Shown piece after piece: positions 23,451 through 34,011 of a stretch of 64,000 nt of DNA. Below the pieces are notes generated by a model. That model saw nothing but the letters and a program-made list of their open reading frames with translations. It searched no databases and was not told where the DNA came from. The position numbers and the translations under genes are program-made. Numbering within the stretch: the first letter of the stretch is position 1; each line of letters begins with the position of its first letter. The DNA comes from Cryptomeria japonica (Eukaryota > Streptophyta > Pinopsida > Cupressales > Cupressaceae), in assembly GCF_030272615.1 (NCBI RefSeq), contig NC_081407.1:101231897-101295896 (forward strand). The letters are read 5' to 3'.

Positions 23451-23470
23451 ACAACAACTCATATACAACT
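23450..23470. repeat. Right 21-bp target-site duplication of the full-length LINE
   Basis: Exact repeat of 15025-15045 directly after the poly-A tail. Confidence 0.95.
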
Positions 23471-24652
23471 TTTTTGAGCAATTCAATTTTTTTACCCACA
23501 ACTAAGATTCTTTAAAGATTATATAACTTATGATTAAACATCCAAAATAAGATATATATTTGAAATCCCAACATTGAGTCCTTCTAAATAAAAACTTAAG
23601 TATAAATCCACTTTCATGCATGGTTTCTAACTTACTGTTGAATTACAAATGAATATTTGGTCAAAAATGACACTTCAAAAATCCTGTCATATTTGCAGAT
23701 AAGGAATTAAATCTCGTCGAAGAGAACATAATCAAGCAGCTGATAGATAAAGCTTAAAAGAAATAAATAAAAGCACAAATTTCTGCACCATATCTTTGAT
23801 AAGCAGGATCATTCAAATAGATTACAAATAAAGAGAACCATTTCAATTCCTATTTTGTATTGTACATAAGTCCTTCACTCTGCAATATTCCTGTTTTCAA
23901 TTGGAGAATAGGAGTAATAAATTTTATTATAGAAGAGCCAAATTATGATAGTAGACATGAGTGGTGAGAGTAGATGTTTACTGCAAGAGAACCATGCTTA
24001 TTGTCTAAAGATAAAGCATGCTTATGTTTACTGCAAGAGTAGTCCATAAAGGGATGATAATTTCAATTTCCTGCAAAAGTGCACAGAAGTTGTAGCAAAA
24101 GAATTAGACTGAACTACTTATACTCCAATATTGAATATAAAAAGTTAATTCTACACATCCACTAAACAATTTTTAACAAAGCATATGTATACAATAATAT
24201 ATTAGTAAGATTAAATATATTAAATTATTAAAATATAAGAAAATAAGAGATTAAGGTTTGAATAAACAATTTAATATTATTAACATATTTATTTTTTATC
24301 TAAATTATATTTATAACATTACCCAAAATATATAATCATAAATCTATTATTAATAATGATATTTTAAAATATTCATTAAATAATTATTAATTGAAATTAA
24401 GATTATTATTAATTTTACAGTTATAATTTAAATAAATAACTTAACTTAATTTATAACTTAACTTGTTTGTAATTTACTTCAGCATAATGAATATTGCATA
24501 TATTTAATCTAGATTTGTGATTAGTTCATAGACATTAGATGTTAGGCATATTTATTCTTAATAAGAAAATCTCACATTCAAAAGCTTCTTTCAGAAATAT
24601 CTTTAAACTAATTTTTTTTAATAATACATTTTGATTTATATTAAATAATATT
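23471..24652. other. AT-rich intergenic
   Basis: Unique AT-rich sequence between the LINE and the SINE remnant. The word GCTTATGTTTACTGCAAGAG recurs at about 23975 and 24015, a small local duplication. No gene is seen. Confidence 0.5.
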
Positions 24653-24786
24653 TTTTAAAAATAAGCATTTTTTTTTTAATATGTAGTAGGTATCCCCATG
24701 ACCTAGTCCAGTGACCAGCAGATGGTATCTTGGGTACCTGTGCAAACTAGGGTGATCCTCGACCTCCAAGCTTTTAAAAATAAGCA
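24653..24786 (-). mobile_element. SINE-like insertion, minus strand, with 15-bp TSD
   Basis: TTTTAAAAATAAGCA occurs at 24653-24667 and 24772-24786. Between them is a 104-bp insert (24668-24771) that is far more GC-rich than its surroundings and starts, on the + strand, with about ten T residues. It is therefore a short retroposon lying on the minus strand with its A-tail at the left. Its minus-strand 5' part reads GGAGGTCGAGGATCACCC, which loosely recalls a Pol III B box. There is no coding potential. It is probably 5'-truncated and would have been mobilised by a LINE. Confidence 0.8.
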
Positions 24787-25405
24787 ATGATAATAACACA
24801 TCTCAAATATAGAAATTAAATATGTAGCATTATAATTCAACTATTATATCTACCAATTTATAGAATAAAAAATATTTGAAACTAACAAATTTTGATGATA
24901 TCTATGCATTATAAAAATTAATTCTTGTGAACAAGAAATTGAATGTTGTGCATTTCTTATTTCATTTGATTTCTTTCATAAAAAGGCATCTTAATTTTAT
25001 TGTCATTAAATTTATCTAAATGATTTAATTTTGTATTTCTTTACATGGTATATCAAACTTTTTGGTTGTTACTATGATGAATAATTAAGGAAACATCTAT
25101 GTTTATGTGCAACAAATGTTATTCTAAAGAAGGATCACATAATAGATAATTATGTAAAATAATGTTAACTACTAAGCTTTAAGGAAAACAAGAGACAAAA
25201 TGAATATAGACAATTGAATTAATTTTGAATATCTATTTAATTTCATGTCATACATGAAGGTGCTATATATTATGATATCTTAAATAATACTCTATCAATA
25301 AGTACAAGATAAAAATAATAGGAAAATAGAAATGCATTCACACTTAGAGAAGGGGATTGGAAGGGAATATGTCATGGGAAGGGGAAGGGGAATGAACTAA
25401 CTTTA
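24787..25405. other. AT-rich intergenic, 3' side of the LRR pseudogene
   Basis: Nothing beyond AT-rich unique sequence and a short GGAAGGGGAAGGGG tract at about 25378-25391. Confidence 0.5.
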
Positions 25406-28400
25406 TTAAAATATATTTTTCACAATATTTTGATCAAGAATGACAATAATCCCATCCATGATCTTGAAGCATTTAAAACAAAAATTTTTGTTGAAGCATA
25501 ATACTCCAATAACAACTGAAAAGCCAACGCCAATGCTTGATCCAATTCTCGCTTCCCAACACACATCTTCATTCCACTTTTCTTCACTCGCATCTTCATC
25601 ATGAATGAACTTTGGAGAAAGAGAAGAGGAACAACTTGTGTTGATTTGAAATCCACACAGATATGCATTGTTTGAAAATGAACCACCATTGAATGTAAGG
25701 AATCTCCCATTGGTATTCTACCAGATAAATTATTATAAGATATGTTTAGATAATTCAAAAATGTGAGAAGTTGTAGTTCTCTAGGAATATCGCCATTAAG
25801 TTTGTTCCTTGAAATATCAAGTGACTCCAATTTCACAAGCTTTCCAAAAGAAGTAGGAATTTTTCCACTGAGATGATTTCTAGACAAGTTAAGAGATTTT
25901 AGGCCAATGAGGAATCCAATTCCTTGAGGAATATCACCAGAGAAGTTGTTATTGGATAGATCAAGACATCGAACCAATTCCAAAGATTTCACATACCCTA
26001 GAGTTTGGTCTTTGCTAACTATTGTTATTTTATCCATATATGATATTGAGTTGGAATAATTTGAATATTGAAGGACATCTGAACTTTGTGTTTGATTTTT
26101 CATTGCTTTCAAGTTACTTAAACTACTTGGAATAACTCCAAAAAAAATATTATTTAACAAAATCAAGACTTGGAGATGTTGTAGTTCTGCTAGTTGTGAT
26201 GGTATTTCACCTTTGAATTTATTAGATCTCAATACTAAAATTCAAAGATTAGCCAATTCATCTATCCAATTTGGGATTTTTCCTTGCATATTATTATATC
26301 CCAAATCTAGAATCTCCAAAGAGGTGCACTTTTGAAGTGATGTTGGAATTGGCCCTTGGAATCTATTACCTCCTAATTTTAATGTTTGTAGACAAACTAT
26401 ACTGCTGATCTCACCTTCCAATTGATTGTTTTCAAGATTCAACACCTCCAATGTTGATGACCAATTACTAAAACTTCCAAAGAAATTACCTATAAACTTG
26501 TTATTTGACACATCTAGAACCTTCAAATAAGGACCTTCACAAATACTATGTGGAAACACACCACCAATGCTATTATTTGCAAGTGACAAATATATGAGTT
26601 GACTAGGGCCAAATTTGTTCATGCTTTTTTCACTGATTCCCTCAAATTGATTCTCTGACATGTCAAAAATCTGCACATTAGGATGAGGCACAAAAATATT
26701 CCCTTGTAACTTATTTCTATGTAAGTCCACATATTGACCATCAAATGCATTGAACTTAGAGGACAATGGTCCTTCAAACTGATTATATGAGAGATTGAGA
26801 CTCCGCAAGAATGTAAGGTCCCACAACCATTCTGGAATATTTCCACCCAAACAATTGTCGGATAGGTCTATTACATGTATGATGTATTGAGTGGATATGA
26901 AAGTAGGGAAATCACCATGCATATCACAAGAGCTCAAATGCAAAGACATGAGCTGAAATTTAGGGATCCATTTGGGGTTGATTTCTATTGTCAAGAAATT
27001 GTTGGAAAGGTGCAATACCTTAAGCTTTGTGAAACTTTCTAGTTGAGAAAGTAAAAAGTTTCCACTCAAATAGTTATTGCTGATAAAAAGCCCAAACAAG
27101 GATGAGAGATTACCAAAAGTAGATGGAAAGCTCCCATTTAATTGGTTCGATTGTAGGTTAAGATATGCCAGCTTTGATAGTCTATCTAAAGAGCTCCATG
27201 GGATGTTGCCTCTTAATAAATTAAAAGAAAATTACAATTGAGTCAATGAGGTCATATTTCCAATAGCAGGAGGAAGAACACCTTCAAATTTGTTACTTGA
27301 AAGATCCAAAGAGGTCAACGAGGACATATTCCCAATAGAATTTGGAATCACTCCTCCCACATTTGAACCAGAAATAGAAAGGCTGCTGAGCTAGGAAGCA
27401 TGCTGCATAATGAAGGATAGATCTACTTTGAGATCGAGATTGTAGGACAAGTCAAGGTTTTTCAAGTGTGGAAGACTTAACATAGTGGAAGGGATGGAAT
27501 CGTGGAGACTATAGTTGTACAGATCGAGGGAGACCAAAGATGTAAGGTTTGAAATCTAGATGGGAAAGGGTTGGTGAGTGACGTCACTATCAGAAAGGCT
27601 GAGATGGGAGAGGGAGGTGAGGTTTACAAGAGAAGAGAGAATTGTACTTGGCACTCCAGACATGCTGAGTGTTGTAAGGTTGGTGAGGGACGCAACATTC
27701 TCCACCACACCATCACCTCCCGTTGTTACATTCACACCATCCAAATAGAGCTCCTCCAAGCCTCACAAGTTTTGAATCCATGAGCCTGATTGCCTCATCT
27801 CCAAATGAGAATTGCCTGATATGTCCAAAACTTTCAAGCTAGATAGATTGCCAAGCTCACTTGGAATTTGGCCGATAAGATCAGGATTGTAGGAGATGCG
27901 CAGATTTTTTAAGCTAGACAGGTTGCCAAGCTCACTTGGAATTAGGCCGGTAAGATCAAGATTGTAGGAGATGTCCAAATATTTCAAGCTACACATATTG
28001 CCAAGCTCACTTGGAATTTGGCCAGTAAGCTCACATCTTCCCAAGTTCAAATGTGTCAATTTGCTAAGGCTCGGAAGATGTGAAGGGAAAGGAAGAGGGG
28101 ACAAGTCAATATAAGTGAGGTCGAGGTACTCCAAATGGTGCAGGTGGAATAAAGTAGGGAATATTTGACTGCTTGAATTCATCACTACTGGTGATAAGTA
28201 ATAATTCAAGGTGATAAGATCCACACGAAACACGTGGGTAGTGCCCCTGTGGCAGGCGATTCCCTTCCAAGAGCAGCAGTATAACCCCTTCCATGAGCTC
28301 AGCTGGTCATATGGGTCATGGAGGTGTTGTTTGAAGAGGATGAGGGAACTTCTTTCATGAGGAGGGCATCCTCCCCATAAGGAGGAGGAGGAGGAGCAGG

Positions 28401-28443
28401 TGCCCAACAACACCAGCAGGAACAACAATATCCCTTTGCCCAT
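25406..28443 (-). pseudogene. LRR receptor-like protein (RLP) pseudogene
   Basis: One minus-strand frame runs about 920 codons from ATG at 28443. A signal peptide (MGKGILLFLLVLLGTCSSSS) leads into an LRRNT-like cap (CPPHERSSLILFKQHLHDP; CCSWKGIACHRG), then more than twenty LRRs of the plant extracellular type (LSGKIPTSFGKLVKLESLDIS). An island-like segment (DVLQYSNYSNSISYMDKITI) precedes the last repeats. Stops: TGA 27763, TAG 27556, TAG 27391, TAA 27232, TGA 26242. A frameshift near 25680 moves the end into another frame encoding the C-cap (NNAYLCGF), an acidic spacer, one membrane helix (GSSIGVGFSVVIGVLCF) and a short tail without kinase, ending at TAA 25406. Intact relatives are plasma-membrane receptors in defence or development. 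No intron is seen. Confidence 0.9.
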
Positions 28444-29049
28444 CTTTATTTTAGATCCTCTCAATCTCAATCTCAATCTCAATATCAAAAATAATAATAA
28501 TAATACGGACTAGGGGAAGAGTACCAATAGCTGAACTAGTTCCAATAACTGTCACCTTAATATCATGTTGACCCCCCAAAACATAAAAAAAAATTGTCAG
28601 TACATAAATAAAAAAATACCAGTAAATATTTATTTTAACACCAATACAAGTTCACAAATGAATTAGTAGTTGAAAACCCAAAAGTAAAAAAAATAAACAA
28701 CTATTGGTACATTTGCTATTTTAATACAAAACATCTTGCACAAATAATAAACATTTTTATTTTTTTAAAAACTTAATGTTTACATTTGCCACTTTGTGCA
28801 AGTGGCTTAAGAGTACAAATGTACTCCAATTACAATTACATATGCACAACTATTGGTGCATTACATGACATAAAAACAATCAATTGTAAACTTCTTAGAC
28901 ACTCAAGTGTACATTCTTCCAAATATCACTTCACAACTTCATACATTAAATAAGTCTGCATTTGGTACCTGCATTTGCAACAACTAGTGTAAGGCTCCCC
29001 AATGTCCAAGAATTTGCATAAAATCCAATTTAAAATACCAAGTTTCATT
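28444..29049. other. AT-rich region upstream of the LRR pseudogene
   Basis: It contains a (TCAATC)n/(AAT)n simple stretch at 28465-28505 and otherwise AT-rich sequence. I see no clear promoter element. Confidence 0.45.
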
Positions 29050-29590
29050 CAAAGCAGAGAAGAAAATTCAACAATTCGAAGCAATGGAGGACTGCATATT
29101 TAATATGACATGACCGACTGTTTCCCACAAAAATTTAAATTTGAAAATAGCTAGCTACCACAATCGAATGCATTGCACATTCGAATTATATTATAAGATA
29201 GAATTTTGCATGTCACTTTCACTACAATCCAATTCATTGCATATCCCTGAGCTCTACAAATACCCTCTGCACATTTCTTACTCGAGGGCGCACATTCAGG
29301 TTGGTACACACAAAATAACTAAATTCCCTCTGTTCAATGAACGTTAAATGCTATAAATCTTTCAATTCAAATTATAATATTTTCAATAAACCAACATTTC
29401 TTTCAATATAGTCACTATAAATAATATAAACTAGCATTTCTTTCAATATAGTCATTGTAAATAATATTAACAACCATATTGGATGTCCAATGATGGTTTA
29501 CCTCCTTCCTAGCTGCATTATGCTTTGTCTATTGATGATTTGTTTGTATGCAGTTTACAATTTCATTTCAATGCTCTCTTACAATTTAAT
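29050..29590. repeat. Left inverted-repeat blocks P, Q and R
   Basis: 29050-29275 (block P) is the reverse complement of 47345-47572. 29280-29590 (blocks Q and R) is the reverse complement of 47690-47940, and block R (29471-29590) also matches the reverse complement of 52361-52470. Matches are long and gapped, clearly visible by eye. In the right-hand copy P' lies before R'-Q', so the order is not a simple mirror. Confidence 0.82.
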
Positions 29591-29860
29591 AATGCCAAAA
29601 TCCTCACAAAGAATGTTTAATAATGCCAAAATCATCACAGTTAATGGAAAAACAACTGAATATCTTTTCGTTTTCTTCGAAACCCCTTCATTATTTATCA
29701 TTTCATTTTATGGGTGTGTTGTTAAATGGTGTCTCTCTGTTTATAATGTCAAAATCATTAGAGTGAATGCGAAAACAATTGATTATTGTTCATAATTGTT
29801 TGAAACCCCTTCATTATTTATCATTACAATAATGTGTATGCCTGATACTATTACTTACAG
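29590..29860. repeat. Left subterminal repeat, two to three 123-bp units
   Basis: CCCCTTCATTATTTATCATT starts at about 29684 and 29806, 122 bases apart, within a unit that includes GTTGTTAAATGGTGTCTCTC. The reverse complement of this unit forms the large array at 50755-52340. Confidence 0.8.
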
Positions 29861-29861
29861 T

Positions 29862-29865
<4 letters not shown>

Positions 29866-29942
<77 letters not shown>
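29866..29942. repeat. (TA)n(CA)n microsatellite
   Basis: A run of about 27 TA units is followed by about 11 CA units. It sits between the 123-bp units and block T, as does the CA/TG tract at 50690-50750 on the other side. Confidence 0.95.
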
Positions 29943-29944
<2 letters not shown>

Positions 29945-29969
29945 AGGCCAGACAACTTTTATTACAAAG

Positions 29970-30250
29970 TTTAAAATGGGTGGTCAAAAAATATGTTGAA
30001 CACCCATAACAGCGTTCCCATGGACACATTATAGGCCCATGTTGCATGAACTCCCGCTATCGTTTTTACCCTAAAAACATAGGGAAATGAAGATTTTTTG
30101 TGCCATTTTCATTATTTGCGTTGCCTTCAATTTGTTAATATACTCACTGTAAATAATATTATCAGGCATACCATGTAGTACTTCCAATAAATTTTATATG
30201 AGAAATACAACATCATTCAACCATTTACTCATTTGAGAAATGAATTTGCA
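29970..30250. repeat. Left terminal-type inverted repeat, blocks T and U
   Basis: Block T starts ATGGGTGGTCAAAAAATATG and continues through CACCCATAAC, CTCCCGCTATCG and AGGGAAATGAAGATTTTTTG. Its reverse complement is at 52555-52690, and a partial one at 50620-50690. Block U (30110-30250) matches the reverse complement of 50495-50630. The T block begins with a short internal palindrome (GGGTGGTC ... ACACCC). It lies about 400 bp upstream of gene A. I read it as one end of a large DNA transposon. Confidence 0.78.
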
Positions 30251-30323
30251 TCTTCATACTATATCAACAATATCCACTTTTTAGTCACATCACAGTTACA
30301 TCTTCCACTCATAACCAAATGTG

Positions 30324-30480
30324 CTAGGCTTGGTAACACCAAGCCTAGAGAAAAAACAATTAAAAAAACTAAAAACATATTTCTTTTGTTTAGGCCATGG
30401 GTTTTGGCCATTTTCAATGCCAAAACCTATGGAACAACAGCAAGGAGAAGCCAAAAAAAGCATTGAACCCGCACGGGTTT
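30324..30480. promoter_or_regulatory. Cluster of three small palindromes upstream of gene A
   Basis: CTAGGCTTGGT ... ACCAAGCCTAG (30324-30348) is a perfect 11-bp inverted repeat with a 3-base loop. CCATGGGTTTTGGC and GCCAAAACCTATGG (30395-30408 and 30419-30432) pair with one mismatch across a 10-base loop. AACCCGCACGGGTT (30466-30479) is a near palindrome related to sites at 41354, 41404 and 41447 upstream of gene B. Binding by an element-encoded or host protein is inference. Confidence 0.5.
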
Positions 30481-30524
30481 GCGACAATTTTTTATTTTCC
30501 CATCATCAAAAGCAATTTTCAACA

Positions 30525-33379
30525 ATGGCACCTCGTCGAATAGGTAAGATTTGATTTGTTTGATTATTTTTCTTTGTATTTTAATTAAATTAGGGTTTTT
30601 TAATTGATTTAAGTTTTGTTTTTATTAATTTGATGTCAGATTCTTCAAGCAACCCCCAAAAATGAAATAGACAACAAAGACCTCCTCCTGCACAAGCAAC
30701 ACAAGAAAACCCTGTTAACATTGCACAAGAGCAACAAGAAAACCCTCAAAATCTTGAAAATGCTGCTCCTCAACAACCACCACCACCTCGAAACCCTCCA
30801 TGTCCTCCATTAGATCATGTAGATGCCACACAAGAGGATCTCATCAATCGCCTTACACAAAATAGTGCCCAAATTTCTATATTGGTGAATAGGTTGAGGA
30901 CCTCTAAGCTTGAGCACCACTCAACCCTTGCCAGAACACTAGAAACAATGGCAAATAGTGCAAATGAGGTATTTGGGGAGGTTACGAAATGGGGTTCATG
31001 GAGGGATAGATGTCAAACATTTTATGCGGATGGGTTGTCATATGATCAAGTGAAGAAAAAGGGTATAGTTAAAGCTGACATATGTGCTCTTTTCACCGAT
31101 CCTGTTACCAGTAACAACGTAGAACTAAATACGACTTGGTTTCCTATGCATTGGTGTGTCCATGCTAGGTTGAAAGATGCTTTTTGGGATAGGTGGTATA
31201 TGGTCTTTGACAGACCACCTTGTAATAATTGGGAGGTGCCTCTATATTTTTTGAGGAAGTTGTATTGTGATTTTATCCTCGGCGAGAAGCCGAATTACTT
31301 TGACATCTGACAATTTCAAGGTAGAGGGAGAGGCTCTATGCATGATAGACCTGGGGCCCATAGGGTGGTAGATCCAAAACATAGGAGGCATACAACTCCT
31401 AAACCCATGGTTCATGTCACTATCCCTATATCCTTGAAGGAGTCTATGGAATTACAGACTCTTCAAGGAGCTACATCATTGACTAATGTCATTATTCAGC
31501 ATGGGACACAACTGGTCAGAGCAGAGGATGTACCAACACCTACAACACCTCCTTCATCAGTGACATCTCCTTCATCAGTAGCACCTCCTTCCTCAGCGGC
31601 ACCTCCTTCATCAACAGGACCTCATGCATCATTTGGCACGAGCCAGCCCTTTCAGCATATGTGCCCCACCTGCCAGGGTGTATGTTCTGGTGTAGACACT
31701 GATGCGGACAAGGATGGTGGGACATATCATTCGTGTACATGTTGCGGGAGTAGATGCCATGCTTCCACTGTAGAGGATGTGGCCCTCACTGACGAACTGC
31801 TCAATATGTTGTACCCTCTCTATCAGACATAGGTGCATTTAATTCTGTTTATGACATGTTATCAATTAAGTGACTAAATCTTATAAAAAGAAATGAATTT
31901 TTATTTTTAGAACAATTTAAAGTGACATATAAATAAAATGCAATGCAAGGTGCAATAGGTGGTGGGAGTACACCACATACTGTTCAGCCGACTCCACGGT
32001 CACAAGTAGTTTCGCCACCAGAGGTAAAGATTTGTAGATTTGTTAAAAATATAATAATACATTGGATTCAAAATATATTTTGTTAATTATATGTATCATT
32101 ACTTGATATTTTGTAGGGCTTATCAGTGGCTGAGATGTCCCAACTTGATGATATCATGCTTTTAGCCATTGACTTTGGCCAAGATAGCTATGCAGTACCA
32201 TTTAGATTTATATATTTTTTACTTAAGTGATATATTAAATAAATGCTCTTTTACCTTATGTTAATTTTTTTCCATTAGTTTACCCCACCTGCCTCGAGGA
32301 CATCTCGTGTGAGAAAGCCATCCTCTAGCACTTCGAGGTAGAAAAAGATATCCTCTCAGACACCCAAACGACAGAAGGTAATTCACTACAATTTAAATTC
32401 AATTGTGGAAATGTATTATGATTAAACATGTATATGTAGATATTGATAAATGCACTTAATTTATTTGTTCTATTTATAGAAACATATGGGGTTTACGAAA
32501 TTAATGAATGCACCTGATGTTGATGAGGTTCAGCAGGGGGAAGAGGTGATATCTTCATATTCACTTTGGATTGCATTCTTGCTTGTTCAAAATAACTAAA
32601 TCCTTTTATGTCTATATCATATGTTATCATTTTTTATATAGGAAATGGTAATAGTTGCATCAGATTTGACAAGGCCTCCTAAGGTTATAGGAAAACTATA
32701 CAAGGCTTCGGTGTGCATTTTTTCTACATATGTTAAAAATATTTTTTTATCTAGTTTGTCAACAACTTTGGGTTATTAACTTGTATGATTGTCTTTAAAC
32801 TATTACAGGCCCCTTGCAAACTTCCTACTCTTATTCTACCATTCTATTTCAGTAGAAGTCCTACACATATATTATGGGATCCAAAACGACCAAGGCAAAA
32901 GGTATGTCTATCTTAGATCAACTCCTTTTCACTAAGTGCACAATGGAGTTGAAACTGTCTAGTTAACTCCTTTTGGATCACTTACCATGGATATAGGAAA
33001 TGGTCATAACTGATTCATCTATGACTTTGCCTTCTATGACCACAACACATCTATCTAAGGCTCCGATATGCTTTAGTTTTTTAGTATATTCATTTTTAGT
33101 TATTATGTGTTATTTGACATATATGTCATTAACATGTATTAATGTTGTTTTACCAATTACAGCCTCCTGCAGGACATCCCACGGATTCTCAGCCTCACCG
33201 AATTGTAGAAGACAAAGATGAGGTAATCAACATTTCAACTTCAAACAATTTAGAGTTCAGTATTTAGTTATTTTGATGTTATATTGAGAAAATATATCTA
33301 ATTAGACATTTGAATTGTCCTTTTGCAGCCATGCACTACTTCGAAGAGGCTCGATTTTGATGATCCACCACAGTCATAG
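30525..33379 (+). pseudogene. Gene A: spliced gene of a putative transposon, unknown function (few stops)
   Basis: Exon 1 is 30525-30543 (MAPRRI) with donor GTAAG. Exon 2 is from 30640 to about 31832. Further exons: about 31950-32021, 32117-32194, 32279-32377, 32480-32545, 32642-32710, 32809-32901, 32997-33065, 33163-33222, 33329-33379 (ends DDPPQS, stop). All from 32117 on have AG acceptors and lengths divisible by three. All but one have GT donors. Exon 2 encodes a Pro/Gln-rich start, a helical region (LINRLTQNSAQISILVNRL), an aromatic-rich block (GEVTKWGSWRDRCQTFYADG; TTWFPMHWCVHARLKDAFWD) and a Cys cluster (CPTCQGVC, CTCCGSRCH). Later exons add a basic stretch (SRTSRVRKPSS; TPKRQK). I do not recognise the family. 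In-frame stops: TGA 30663, TGA 31308, TAG 32339. The exon 2-3 junction phase is unresolved. Confidence 0.72.
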
Positions 33380-34011
33380 ATATGGATAGAGACATATAGT
33401 TATAGTTGTGGTCATTGAAGGGCCAATTTTTTATATATTCGACATTTGTATATGTATATATCGACTTTGACAGACATGGCACATGCCACATTTTTGTAAC
33501 TATTATTGATTTGGCATCTATGCCATATTTTGATAAATGTACATGATTATTGTTCATTTTGATATATATGAAACTTGATATTCGATCCAATTTGTTCATT
33601 GATATATATGAAACATGATATTCCTGAAACTTAGTTATTTTCTATTGAAATGTGATCAAATTTGTTAGTTGTGTATATGTCTTGAAATGTGATCCAATTT
33701 GTTCATTACTTGTAATTCATATGGTGTATACTTTTAAACTATCTATTGCTCATATTATGTATACCCAAGTACTGATATCGGTAATGTTGATATTCTATAT
33801 TTTGATTGAGTGAATTTGCTTTGAGTCCTTCATGCATGAAGAAACTGGAGTGAAATTATTATTTCATAAACTCATGCTTATGGAGTGAAGTTCATCATTT
33901 CAAGAACCAATTAAGACATTTCATACTTAAGTTCATCATTTCATGCTTATGGAGTGAAGTTCATCATTTCATCAACTATAAAAGAAGAGTTGAATGAATC
34001 GTCAGTGCGAG
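33380..34011. other. 3' flank of gene A
   Basis: AT-rich sequence with local repeats of GTTCATTGATATATATGAAAC (about 33550-33620) and TTCATCATTTCATGCTTATGG (33880-33970). It probably contains the gene A polyadenylation region. There is no coding signal. Confidence 0.45.
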
